Assembly (NCBI RefSeq): GCF_003626535.1
Contig: NZ_RBAL01000005.1
Location: 62,001-126,000, forward strand
Length of the DNA stretch: 64,000 bases
Direction of reading: 5' to 3'
Source of the DNA: Streptomyces hoynatensis
Lineage (GTDB): Bacteria; Actinomycetota; Actinomycetes; Streptomycetales; Streptomycetaceae
Made by a program: the position numbers and the translations under genes. The notes beneath the pieces are model-generated. The model did no database searches and had not been told where the DNA came from. It was given only the letters and a program-made list of their open reading frames with translations. This document shows, piece by piece, positions 21,467 through 29,586 of the stretch. Positions within the stretch are counted from its first letter, which is position 1. Each line of letters starts with the position of its first letter.

Positions 21467-21902
21467 GGGACTGTCCTCGCTCTCTGCGCACTGTGCGGCC
21501 TTGCCTCACGCCGTGGCCCGATGCCCGTCCCTGCCTCGAAGGCCCGCGCCCCGGGCACGGCCGGATACGAGTACCCCGTGCTCGCGGTGTTCCCCAGCCG
21601 GCGGCCGCCGCGATGTGGGCCATGCGGGTCATCCGGCCGCAGCCAGCATACAGAAACGGGAACCATTTTCACTCGATTCCGGTCGTCCTCCGGGTGCGCC
21701 CCGGGGCGGCCGAAGCCTCCCGGAAAGCGCCGAGCGCCCGCGCGCACCACCTCCCCCACCGGCGCGCGGGCGGCACGCGCCTCCCGGTCGCCCCGCCCCG
21801 CGCTCACCCGTACACCCGTGCGCTCGGCCGCCGCCCGCCGATCCGGTGAACGGCACGCGGCCCGCCCCCGCGCTCCCGCCGGGCGCGCGGCGCCCCCGGT
21901 AC
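21467..21902. other. 436-bp divergent intergenic region, rpmE2 / DUF3048 lipoprotein
   Basis: No coding frame here has a supported start or a family I recognise; the open frames are GC-bias shadows. The notable content is one AT-richer patch near 21640-21675 carrying the Zur-box-like element and a possible TATGCT -10 on the minus strand. Confidence 0.6.
21657..21671 (-). promoter_or_regulatory. Zur-box-like element upstream of rpmE2
   Basis: On the minus strand the sequence reads TGAAAATGGTTCCCG, matching 11 of 15 positions of the Streptomyces Zur consensus TGAAAATGATTTTCA as I remember it; the left half is perfect. A TATGCT hexamer follows at 21649-21644. The implied leader of about 180 nt before rpmE2 is long, which lowers confidence. 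Confidence 0.45.
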
Positions 21903-22898
21903 ATGGAGACCGTGAAGAACGGACGGCTCCACGGACCGCTTTCCCTCCGGACGCACCCCGGGCTCCCCACACGACGGCACCCACGGCGCGGCCGCAGGCG
22001 GGCCGCCGCGCTGCTCGCCGCAGCGGCGCTCGCCGCCGGCTGCGGGGGCGGTTCCGGGGAGGAGCGGGTGTCCGCCTTCACCGGCGAGCAGGCCGGCCTG
22101 GCCCGGGTGGTCGCCGTCAAGGTCGGCAACGCCCCGAAGGCGCGCCCGCAGACCGGCCTGGACGCGGCCGACCTCGTCTACGTGGAGGAGGTGGACGACG
22201 GCCTGACCGGCTTCGCCGCCCTCTACTCGGGCGAGCTGCCCGACCTCGTCGGCCCGGTGCGCGGCGTGCGGGAGACCGATCTGCGGCTGCTGCGCCAGTT
22301 CGGCAGGCCGGCCCTGGCCTACGCGGGCGTGCAGAGCATGCTCCAGCCGCGGCTCGACAAGGCGCCGCTCTTCGCGGTGCCGGAGAGCGCGGCCTCCGGC
22401 GCCTACGAGCGGCACGACGACCGCCCCGCCCCGAACGACCTCTACGTGCACCCCGCCGCGGTGCTCGACGCCGCGCCCGACGCCTCCCCGCCCCGGGACG
22501 TCGGCCTGCGCTTCGGCAAGGCCCCGCGCGCCGGGGGCGAGGTCACCAAGCACGTCGAGGTCTCCTACCCGCACGCCGGCCTCGCCTTCGACTGGGACCG
22601 CGAGCGGGAGGAGTGGCGGATCTCCCTGGACGGCGAGCCCGCCGACCTGTACGCCACCACCGTCGTCATCCAGTCGGTGACCGTCGCCCAGTCCCGTTTC
22701 CACGACGCCGAGGGCGGCTCCACGCCCTTCAGCGAGACCGTCGGCGCCGGGGAGGCCACCGTGCTGCGCGAGGGAATGCAGTTCCGCGCCAGGTGGTCGC
22801 GCGAAAAGGCGGGCGACGTCACCGAGTTCACGACTCCTGGCGGGGACCCGTTCCGGTTCGCTCCCGGCCGGGTGTGGGTGGTACTCGCCCCGCGCTGA
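21903..22898 (+). CDS. DUF3048 (YerB-like) lipoprotein
   Basis: 331 residues. A basic N-terminus (RRHPRRGRRRAAALLAAAAL) leads to the lipobox AAGC followed by GGGSG, so the protein is predicted to be a surface lipoprotein. DUF3048 strings follow: KARPQTGLDAADLVYVEEVDDGLTGF, GPVRGVRETDLRLL and a C-terminal TPGGDPFRFAPGRVWVVLAP. The function of the family is unknown to me; some members sit near cell-wall genes. ATG at 21903 or GTG at 21912 could be the start; GGAG lies just before the latter. Its 3' end overlaps the convergent MFS gene by 71 bp. Confidence 0.87.
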   Translation: METVKNGRLHGPLSLRTHPGLPTRRHPRRGRRRAAALLAAAALAAGCGGGSGEERVSAFTGEQAGLARVVAVKVGNAPKARPQTGLDAADLVYVEEVDDGLTGFAALYSGELPDLVGPVRGVRETDLRLLRQFGRPALAYAGVQSMLQPRLDKAPLFAVPESAASGAYERHDDRPAPNDLYVHPAAVLDAAPDASPPRDVGLRFGKAPRAGGEVTKHVEVSYPHAGLAFDWDREREEWRISLDGEPADLYATTVVIQSVTVAQSRFHDAEGGSTPFSETVGAGEATVLREGMQFRARWSREKAGDVTEFTTPGGDPFRFAPGRVWVVLAPR

Positions 22899-24048
22899 GC
22901 CCCCGGGTCAGGAGCAGCGAGACCAGCAGCGAGGCGGCCGCCATCGCCGCCATCGCGCCGGCCGGGCCGAGCGGCACCGCGACCGCGCCCGCCAGCGTGG
23001 CGCCCACCGCCTGGAAGAAGAGCAGCCCCGCGCTGTGCAGCCCGAGCGCCTGCCCCCGGTTCTCCTCCGGGGTCAGCGTCACCAGCCGCTCCGTGAGCAG
23101 CAGACTCGCCCCGTAGCCGAGGCAGGCGAGAGTCACCACCGCGACCGCGAGCCCGAGCGGCAGCCTGAAGGGCAGCGCGAACAGCAGGAAGGGCGCGGCC
23201 AGCAGCAGCCGCAGCGGCGTGATCAGCCGGGCCCGCAGGCGCGGGGGCACCAGCCGCCCCACCGAGGCATCCCCCAGCAGCATGCCGAAGGCCGCCGCCG
23301 CGTAGAGCACCGAGGCCGAGCCGGGCGCGTACGGCACGAACAGGGCCTCGCAGCCCACGATCAGGCCGTTGGGCACCCACAGCGCGAGGTAGACGACGCG
23401 GCGCGCGGGCGAGGACCACAGCAGCCGGTCCACGCGCCAGGTCTCCGCCACGCTCGGCCGCCCCGCCGACCACGGCGGCCTCGGCCGCAGCCCGAGGAGG
23501 ACCGCGGGCACCGTCGCCGCGAACAGCGCCGCGGCGAGCAGCAGCGCCCCGCGCGCCGAGAGGGCGGCGATCAGGGCGCCGCCCAGCGCGGCCCCGCCGA
23601 TCTGGGTGAGCCCGCTCGACACGTTGAACACCGCCCGCGCCGGCACGTAGCCGCCCTCGGGCACGATCCGCAGCAGGAGGCCCCAGCGGACCGCGCCCGC
23701 CACCGAGTTGACCAGGCCGAGGGCGAGGACCACGAGCAGCAGGCAGCCAGCCGGCAGGCCGGGGACGGCGAGCAGGCACGCCCCGGCCGCGAACAGCAGG
23801 CCCGAGGCGGCCAGCGCCGCCCGCGGGGGCAGCCGGTCCGCCGCGGACAGCAGCATCGTGGCGCCGATGACCTGCGTGAACGAGGCGCCGAACATGCTGA
23901 CCGCGGACAGCAGCGGCGAGCCGGTTGCCCCGTAGACCAGCGTGGCCAGCGCGAGGCCCTGCACGGTGACCGCGGCCACCTGCGCGGTGGTGGCGAGGAA
24001 GAGCGGGAGGAACTCGGCGAGGCGGAACAGCTCTCGGTAACTGCGCAC
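22828..24048 (-). CDS. Major facilitator superfamily transporter, probable drug exporter
   Basis: 406 residues with about twelve hydrophobic segments and a short charged tail. The N-terminal half has the MFS pattern AEFLPLFLATTAQVAAVTVQGLALATLV and a loop with RLPPRAALA. I would place it with small MFS antibiotic-efflux-like proteins; substrate unknown. Start GTG at 24048. The 59-bp divergent promoter is shared with an ArsR-type regulator, which most likely controls it. The C-terminal coding end overlaps the convergent lipoprotein gene by 71 bp, an unusually long coding overlap. Confidence 0.88.
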   Translation of the reverse strand: MRSYRELFRLAEFLPLFLATTAQVAAVTVQGLALATLVYGATGSPLLSAVSMFGASFTQVIGATMLLSAADRLPPRAALAASGLLFAAGACLLAVPGLPAGCLLLVVLALGLVNSVAGAVRWGLLLRIVPEGGYVPARAVFNVSSGLTQIGGAALGGALIAALSARGALLLAAALFAATVPAVLLGLRPRPPWSAGRPSVAETWRVDRLLWSSPARRVVYLALWVPNGLIVGCEALFVPYAPGSASVLYAAAAFGMLLGDASVGRLVPPRLRARLITPLRLLLAAPFLLFALPFRLPLGLAVAVVTLACLGYGASLLLTERLVTLTPEENRGQALGLHSAGLLFFQAVGATLAGAVAVPLGPAGAMAAMAAASLLVSLLLTRGLSAGRVPPTPGRERTGTGPRQES

Positions 24049-24107
24049 GCCCGTCAGTGTGTTGCGGCGCCCAGCGGAGGGGTTAGCTTTTCGGGCGGAG
24101 GCGAAAC

Positions 24108-25184
24108 GTGGGCGTGTGGGTGATCCCGGCCGACGTGCTGGCGCGGGGCAGGTTCGCGGTGTCCCCGCTGTCCGAGACGGTCGCCGCGCTGCTTGCCCTG
24201 GCGCGCGGCGAGACGCGGCCCGGGCGCGAGGACTGGCTGCGCGCGCACGCCCCCGCGTTCCGCCGGCGGCTCGCCGCCGATCCCTTCGCAGCGGGGTTCG
24301 TGCGGGTGGCGCTGCCGCCGCGCTGGCTGCCCGACCTGCTGGTCACCCCGCCGCTGCCGGGCGACCGCACCTTCCACGACGAGCTGCGGCGGGTGCGCGC
24401 CACCCCGCCCGAGGCCGCCCTGGCGGACCTCGCCGAGGGGCTGAACGGGCCGCCGCCCGCCCGGCTGTGCGTCCCCGACCTGCCCGACCGGGTGGCCGGG
24501 CTGCTCGACTGGGTCTGGACGCACACCGTCCGCCCCGAATGGCCGCGCCTGCGGCGGCTGTTCGAGGCCGACATCGTCTCCCGCGCCCAGGCCCTGGGCT
24601 CCGGCGGCTGGGCCGCCGCCCTGGACGGGCTGCGGCCCGGCATGCGCTGGCTCGGCGACGGCCGGCTGCGGATCAACGCCAACCCCTACCCGCCGCGCGA
24701 ACTGTCCGGCGCGCAGCTCCTGTTCATCCCCACCACCACGCCGCGCGGCTGGGTGGGCTGGGAGGAGCCGCGCCGCTACTCGGTGATCTACCCGGCGACG
24801 GGGCTGCTCGCCGGCCCGGAACCGGCCGGGCCGCCCGGGGCCGCGCTCGGCAGGCTCCTCGGCCCGGCCAGGGCCGCGGTGCTCGGGCAACTCGGCTCGC
24901 CGCTGAGCACCACGCAGCTGGTGGCGCTCACCGGGCTCTCCCTCGGCTCGGTCGGCGGCCACCTGAAGGTGCTGCGGGAGGCCCGGCTGGTGCACCGCCG
25001 CCGCTCGGGCCGCCTGGTGCTCTACTACCGGACGGCCCTGGGCGAGGCCCTGGCCACGGGACGCGAGGCGGGCCCGGCCTGGGACGCGGTCCCCGGGGAG
25101 CCGGGCCCGGGGGACCGCCCGCGCGGGAGGGCGGCGGGGGACCGCCCGCGGGGGGAGGCGGCCCGGCCCGGTCGGGAGACGTAG
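24108..25184 (+). CDS. ArsR-type winged-helix regulator with DUF5937-like N-terminal domain
   Basis: 358 residues. The helix-turn-helix is C-terminal (LGSPLSTTQLVALTGLSLGSVGGHLKVLREARLVHRRRSG, then LVLYYRTALGEAL), preceded by a 230-residue ligand-type domain as found in many Streptomyces ArsR-like proteins. The last 40 residues are Arg/Gly/Pro-rich with a repeated GDRPRG. GTG at 24108 follows GGCGGAGG. It is divergent from the MFS exporter across 59 bp, so local control of that exporter is likely. Confidence 0.85.
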   Translation: MGVWVIPADVLARGRFAVSPLSETVAALLALARGETRPGREDWLRAHAPAFRRRLAADPFAAGFVRVALPPRWLPDLLVTPPLPGDRTFHDELRRVRATPPEAALADLAEGLNGPPPARLCVPDLPDRVAGLLDWVWTHTVRPEWPRLRRLFEADIVSRAQALGSGGWAAALDGLRPGMRWLGDGRLRINANPYPPRELSGAQLLFIPTTTPRGWVGWEEPRRYSVIYPATGLLAGPEPAGPPGAALGRLLGPARAAVLGQLGSPLSTTQLVALTGLSLGSVGGHLKVLREARLVHRRRSGRLVLYYRTALGEALATGREAGPAWDAVPGEPGPGDRPRGRAAGDRPRGEAARPGRET

Positions 25185-25208
25185 GACGATGGTCCGGGAG
25201 AGGGGCCG

Positions 25209-25649
25209 ATGCGGCGGGCGGGCCCTGCCGGGTGGGATGGGGGCGTGAGGGCCGAACAGGACACGCCGCCGCCCGAGGTGCTCGCCCGCCTGACGCAGGA
25301 GCCACGGGCCTGGCTGTGCACCGTGCGCGCGGACGGCTCCCCCCACGTGACGCCCGTCTGGTTCGTCTTCCGGGACGGCCGCTGGTGGATCGGGACCGAC
25401 GGCCGCGCGGTGAAGGTGCGCAACATCGACCGGGACCCGCGGGTCTCGCTGAGCCTGGAGGACGGCCGGCTGCCCGTGGTGGCCGAGGGCGTGGCGCGCG
25501 TGCACCGGGGCCCGTTCCCGCCCGAAATCGTCCGGGCCTTCCAGGCCAAGTACGCGTGGGACGTCACCGCCGTACGGGACCCGCGGGGCGGGCGGGTGCT
25601 CCTCGAGGTTCCCGTACGGCGCTGGCTGCTCGCCGGAGTGGCGCAGTGA
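25209..25649 (+). CDS. PPOX-class (pyridoxamine-phosphate-oxidase-like) F420- or FMN-dependent enzyme
   Basis: 146 residues forming a split-barrel flavin-binding domain: PRAWLCTVRADGSPHVTPVWFVFRDGRWWIGT, then VRNIDRDPRVSLSLEDGRLPVVAEG. The TVRADGSPHVTPVWF type is common in actinobacterial F420-dependent reductases. Cofactor and substrate cannot be told apart from sequence alone. The start may be ATG at 25209 (GAGAGGGG upstream) or GTG at 25245. It follows the ArsR-type gene by 24 bp and may be cotranscribed with it. Confidence 0.87.
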   Translation: MRRAGPAGWDGGVRAEQDTPPPEVLARLTQEPRAWLCTVRADGSPHVTPVWFVFRDGRWWIGTDGRAVKVRNIDRDPRVSLSLEDGRLPVVAEGVARVHRGPFPPEIVRAFQAKYAWDVTAVRDPRGGRVLLEVPVRRWLLAGVAQ

Positions 25650-25654
25650 AGGCC

Positions 25655-25699
25655 GGGGCGCGGCGCGTTCTGCGGGGCGGGGCGCGGCGCGTTCTGCGG
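25655..25699. repeat. Two tandem copies of a 21-bp repeat on a 24-bp period
   Basis: GGGGCGCGGCGCGTTCTGCGG occurs at 25655-25675 and again at 25679-25699 just after the PPOX gene stop. No coding role is visible. Confidence 0.8.
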
Positions 25700-25731
25700 T
25701 AACGGCCCGCCGCCGTCGGCAACCCGCCGGG

Positions 25732-26679
25732 TCAGGCCAGCAATTGGCCGCCGTCCATGGTGAGGACGGTGCCGGTGATGTAGGTGTTGGCCATCAGGGT
25801 CAGCGCGGCGGCCGCCGCCTCCTCGGCCGTGCCGAAGCGGCCGAGCGGGGTGCTCGCGCCCGCCGCGGCGAGCCGCGCCTCCGCCTCGGGGCCCTCCGCC
25901 GGACCCCCGTTCAGCAGCAGCCTGCGCAGCAGGGGCGTGTCCACCGAGCCGGACCGGACCGCGTTCACCCTGATCCGGTCGGGGGCGAGTTCGACGGCGA
26001 GGGCCCTGGTCATCGCCTCGACCGCGCCGACGCTGCCGATGGCCGCGGCGGCGCCGGGAATGGGGCGGATCAGGTAGGTGCCGGAGAAGAAGGTGAGCGA
26101 GCCGCCCGGCGGGAGCCGGCGGGCCGCGACCCTGGCCACCGCGTAGCTGCCCCACAGCCGGCTGTCCACGGTCTCCTCGACGGCCTTGCGGCCGGCCTCC
26201 CGGATCGGCCCGCCCCCGATGCCGCCCGCGGTGACCAGCACGTGGTCGATCGCGCCCGCCTCGTCCCAGCCGGCGGCGAGCGCCTCCTCGTCCTGCACGT
26301 CGGCGGTGAAGGTGCGCACGCCCGCGGCATCCGGGCCGCCCGGGCCCGCGGCGGGACCGCCGGCCTCGCCGGCCGTCGCCGCCGCCCCGTCCGTCGCGAG
26401 CGCCTCGCGGGCGGCGTCGAGCCTGGCCCGGTCGCGGCCGGCGAGCACCACCCGGGCGCCGAGTTCACGCAGCAGGCGGGCGGCGGCCAGGCCGATGCCG
26501 GAGCTGCCGCCGACGATCAGCACGGACTGCCCGGCCAGGGCCGTCGGCAGCGGCGAGCGCACTGGGAGGGCGGGCGGTGCTTCGGGCACGGCGCCGGGGG
26601 CGCCGGGGAGGTCGGAACCGGCCTCGGACGTGGGCTCGGACACGGCATCGGACATGGCATCGGACATGGCATCGGACAT
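25732..26679 (-). CDS. Short-chain dehydrogenase/reductase under TetR control
   Basis: 315 residues. The Rossmann motif GGSSGIG is present, as are the structural VTAGGI and a C-terminal TGTVLTMDGG typical of classical SDRs. The catalytic YxxxK is replaced: the region reads FFSGTYLIRPIPGAAAAIGSVGAVEAMTRALAVEL, with Gly where Tyr is expected, so it belongs to the SDR group lacking the standard tyrosine. Start at 26679 is set by AGGAG 8 nt upstream. Three in-frame ATGs follow one another every 12 bp (MSDAMSDAMSDAV). Divergent tetR and two operator boxes lie upstream. Confidence 0.9.
   Translation of the reverse strand: MSDAMSDAMSDAVSEPTSEAGSDLPGAPGAVPEAPPALPVRSPLPTALAGQSVLIVGGSSGIGLAAARLLRELGARVVLAGRDRARLDAAREALATDGAAATAGEAGGPAAGPGGPDAAGVRTFTADVQDEEALAAGWDEAGAIDHVLVTAGGIGGGPIREAGRKAVEETVDSRLWGSYAVARVAARRLPPGGSLTFFSGTYLIRPIPGAAAAIGSVGAVEAMTRALAVELAPDRIRVNAVRSGSVDTPLLRRLLLNGGPAEGPEAEARLAAAGASTPLGRFGTAEEAAAAALTLMANTYITGTVLTMDGGQLLA
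26643..26679 (-). repeat. 12-bp tandem repeat spanning the SDR start codon
   Basis: ATGTCCGATGCC is repeated three times in frame, with a fourth degenerate copy, so each unit supplies a possible ATG. Slippage would add or remove MSDA units without breaking the gene. Confidence 0.85.
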
Positions 26680-26692
26680 GGCGGACACTCCT

Positions 26693-26710
26693 AAATCAAC
26701 CAGTTGGTTT
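26693..26710. promoter_or_regulatory. TetR operator O1 (SDR side)
   Basis: AAATCAACCAGTTGGTTT just upstream of the SDR ribosome site. It shares TCAACCRGTTGGTTT with O2. Its core, CAACCAGTTG, is a 10-bp palindrome with one central mismatch. Binding here would block SDR transcription. Confidence 0.75.
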
Positions 26711-26751
26711 AGAACAGATGAGCAGAGCCTCACACGCGGGGGGCAATAAAG

Positions 26752-26767
26752 TCAACCGGTTGGTTTA
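26752..26767. promoter_or_regulatory. TetR operator O2 (tetR side)
   Basis: TCAACCGGTTGGTTTA, 12 bp before the tetR start, with the perfect palindrome CAACCGGTTG. Together with O1 it implies TetR represses both its own gene and the divergent SDR. Confidence 0.75.
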
Positions 26768-26779
26768 AAGTGGGGCGGC

Positions 26780-27379
26780 ATGAGCACTACGCGTTCCCCC
26801 TACGACGCGGAGGCGACCCGGAGGCGCATCTTCGAGGCCGCCGCAGCCGAGTTCGCCGCCCACGGCCTCGCCGGCGCCAGAATCGACCGCATCGCGGCCA
26901 GGGCCGAGGCCAACAAGCAGGCGATCTACCTCTACTACGGCGGCAAGGAGAAGCTCTTCGCCGCCGTGGTGCAGGTCAGGATCGAGGAGCTGTGCCGGGC
27001 CGCCAGGATCGACCCGGAGGACCCCGCCGCCTCCGCGGAGCGCCTGTTCGACGCGTACGCCGAGCGGCCCGAGGTCGTCCGGCTCGTGCTATGGGAGGCC
27101 CTGGAGACGCGGGACGGGCCGGCCGCGGGCGAGGAGGCCCGGCGGGCCGAGTACCGGGAGCTGATCCGCTCGCTGTGCCGCGACCCCGGCCGGGAGCGGG
27201 AGGCACAGGACTGGCTCCAGACGCTGCTGAGCCTCGTCGCGTGGAACTTCGCCGCCCCCCAGGTGACCCGGATGCTGCTCGACGAGCCGACCGACGAGGC
27301 CGCCCTGCGCCGGCGCCGCGCCACGGTCACCGCCCTCGCCGCCGCGCTCCCCCGCCCCCGGCGCGGCCACACCCCCTGA
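26780..27379 (+). CDS. TetR/AcrR family repressor
   Basis: 199 residues. The helix-turn-helix is typical: TRRRIFEAAAAEFAAHGLAGARIDRIAARAEANKQAIYLYYGGKEKLFAAVV. The C-terminal all-helical ligand domain is followed by an Arg/Pro tail. It is divergent from the SDR with two matching operators in the 100-bp gap, so it most likely represses both. ATG at 26780 has GGGGCGGC upstream. Confidence 0.94.
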   Translation: MSTTRSPYDAEATRRRIFEAAAAEFAAHGLAGARIDRIAARAEANKQAIYLYYGGKEKLFAAVVQVRIEELCRAARIDPEDPAASAERLFDAYAERPEVVRLVLWEALETRDGPAAGEEARRAEYRELIRSLCRDPGREREAQDWLQTLLSLVAWNFAAPQVTRMLLDEPTDEAALRRRRATVTALAAALPRPRRGHTP

Positions 27380-27517
27380 ACCGGCGCGCCCCCGCGCGCC
27401 CGCCCGCACCCGTCACGCCCCGGGCGCACGCCGCACCCCGGGCGCACGCCTCGGCGCGGGGACACCCGGCCGGGACCGCCGCGGGGGCCGGACGCGCCGC
27501 CGCGGGCCCGCGAGCCC

Positions 27518-27548
27518 TTGACTTCAAGTTAAGTTGAGGCCATAGAGT
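27518..27548 (+). promoter_or_regulatory. SoxR-type promoter with 19-bp spacer
   Basis: -35 TTGACT (27518-27523) and -10 TAGAGT (27543-27548) are separated by 19 bp, the over-long spacing of MerR/SoxR-activated promoters. The spacer contains CTTCAAGTTAAGTTGAGG (27522-27539), matching 16 of 18 positions of the SoxR box CCTCAAGTTAACTTGAGG. It drives the ABC exporter at 27557. SoxR-controlled ABC exporters are known in Streptomyces coelicolor. Confidence 0.88.
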
Positions 27549-27556
27549 CTGGCGGC

Positions 27557-29509
27557 GTGAGTATGGAAATGGCCGCCTGGCATCAGCTCTACAGCCAGCG
27601 GCACGCCAAGGACGACCAGCGTCCGTTCGACCGGAAGACCCTGCGGCGGATCGGCGCCTTCGCGCGCCCGCACCGCGGCGAGCTGCTGTGGTACCTCGTG
27701 CTCAGCGTCGGCTCCGCGCTGCTGGCCGTGGCCACGCCGGTGCTGGCCGGGCGGGTGGTGAACGCGATCTCCGAGGGCCGGTCGCAGCACACCGTCGTGA
27801 CCCTCGCCGTGCTGATCGCGGCGATCGCGGTGGCCGAGGCCGCGGTGGGGCTCACCGGGCGGTGGCTGTCCGCGCGCATCGGCGAGGGCCTGATCCTCGA
27901 CCTGCGCACCACCGTCTACGACCACGTGCAGCGGATGCCGATCGCCTTCTTCACCAGGACGCGGACGGGCGCCCTGGTCAGCCGCCTGAACTCGGACGTG
28001 CTCGGCGCCCAGCGCGCCTTCAGCAGCACCCTCTCCGGCGTGCTGAGCAACATCGTCATGCTGCTGCTTGCGCTGGCCGTCATGCTGCGGATCTCCTGGC
28101 AGATCACCCTGCTCGCGCTGCTGCTGCTTCCGGTGTTCGTGCTGCCGGCGCGGCGGATGGGCACCAGGCTGGCGCGCCTGTCGCGCGAGGCGGCGCACCA
28201 CAACGCGGTGATGTCCGCGCAGATGACCGAGCGGTTCTCCGCGCCCGGCGCGACGCTGGTCAAGCTGTACGGGCGCCCGGAGGAGGAGTCGCGGGAGTTC
28301 GCCGTGCGGGCCGGGCGCGTCCGGGACATCGGCATCAGGACCGCGATGCTGCAGATGCTCTTCGTCACCGCCCTCACCCTCGTCTCCGCCCTCGCCCTCG
28401 CCCTCGTCTACGGCCTCGGCGGCTTCTACGCCCTGCGCGGAAGCCTCGACTCGGGCGCCGTCGTCTCGCTCGCCCTCCTGCTCACCCGGCTGTACACGCC
28501 CCTCACCTCGCTGGCCAGCGCCAGGGTCGAGGTGATGAGCGCGCTGGTGAGCTTCCAGCGGGTGTTCGAGGTGCTCGACCTGGAGCCGCTGATCGCCGAG
28601 CGCCCGCGGGCCGAGGCGGTGCCCGAGGGGCCGGTGTCGGTGGAGTTCGAGTCGGTGGACTTCGCCTACCCGGCCGCGGACCGGGTCTCGCTGGCCTCGC
28701 TCGAAGAGGTCGCCACCCTGGACACGCGGGGCGGCGAGCAGGTGCTGCACGGGGTCTCCTTCCGCGCGGAGCCCGGGCAGCTGGTGGCGCTCGTCGGCTC
28801 CTCGGGGGCGGGCAAGTCCACCATCGCCCAGCTCGTGCCGCGGCTCTACGACGTGGACGCGGGCGCCGTGCGGGTCGGCGGGCGGGACGTACGCGACCTG
28901 ACGGCGGCCTCGCTGCGCCGGACGCTGGGCATGGTCACCCAGGACGGGCACCTGTTCCACGACACCATCGCCGCCAACCTCAGGCTCGCCCGGCCCGAGG
29001 CCACCGAGGAGGAGCTGTGGGACGCGCTCGGCCGCGCCAGGCTCACCGAACTCGTGGCCGCCCTTCCCGACGGACTGGAGACGGTGGTGGGGGAACGCGG
29101 CTACCGCCTCTCCGGCGGCGAGCGGCAGCGGCTGACCATCGCGCGGCTGCTGCTGGCCAGGCCGCGGGTGGTGATCCTCGACGAGGCCACGGCCCACCTG
29201 GACGCGACCTCGGAGGCGGCGGTCCAGGAGGCGCTGGGCGAGGCCCTGGCGGGGCGCACCTCGCTGGTCATCGCGCACCGGCTCTCGACCGTGCGCGCCG
29301 CCGACCAGATCCTCGTCGTCGAGGGCGGCCGGATCGTGGAACGCGGCACCCACGAGACGCTGCTCGCGGCCGGCGGGCGGTACGAGGAGCTGTACCGGAC
29401 CCAGTTCGAGCCGGGAGAACGCCCGGCGGACGCCCGCGGACCGGCCGGGGCCGAGGCGGCCGAGGCGGGGGCGGCGGCGGACGAGACGGCCGATGCGGCC
29501 ACCATCTGA
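27557..29509 (+). CDS. ABC exporter, fused permease-ATPase, predicted SoxR target
   Basis: 650 residues. The transmembrane domain spans about 40-320. Walker A GSSGAGKS is at 414-421, the signature LSGGE at 518-522 and Walker B with LDEATAHLD at 541-549. A 20-residue insert (PAADRVSLASLEEVATLDTRGGEQV) lies before the first nucleotide-domain strand, and an Ala/Glu tail ends the protein. It is a half-transporter working as a homodimer. The SoxR-type promoter suggests export of a redox-cycling metabolite such as a quinone; this is inference. GTG at 27557 lies 9 nt after the -10 with no ribosome site, so the message is probably leaderless. Confidence 0.93.
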   Translation: MSMEMAAWHQLYSQRHAKDDQRPFDRKTLRRIGAFARPHRGELLWYLVLSVGSALLAVATPVLAGRVVNAISEGRSQHTVVTLAVLIAAIAVAEAAVGLTGRWLSARIGEGLILDLRTTVYDHVQRMPIAFFTRTRTGALVSRLNSDVLGAQRAFSSTLSGVLSNIVMLLLALAVMLRISWQITLLALLLLPVFVLPARRMGTRLARLSREAAHHNAVMSAQMTERFSAPGATLVKLYGRPEEESREFAVRAGRVRDIGIRTAMLQMLFVTALTLVSALALALVYGLGGFYALRGSLDSGAVVSLALLLTRLYTPLTSLASARVEVMSALVSFQRVFEVLDLEPLIAERPRAEAVPEGPVSVEFESVDFAYPAADRVSLASLEEVATLDTRGGEQVLHGVSFRAEPGQLVALVGSSGAGKSTIAQLVPRLYDVDAGAVRVGGRDVRDLTAASLRRTLGMVTQDGHLFHDTIAANLRLARPEATEEELWDALGRARLTELVAALPDGLETVVGERGYRLSGGERQRLTIARLLLARPRVVILDEATAHLDATSEAAVQEALGEALAGRTSLVIAHRLSTVRAADQILVVEGGRIVERGTHETLLAAGGRYEELYRTQFEPGERPADARGPAGAEAAEAGAAADETADAATI

Positions 29510-29586
29510 AGGAACCTGACGCATCGTCTCCGCCGGTCGGCGTACTCCAGCGGGCGAGGCATCGATCCGGCATTCAGCCTGATCGT

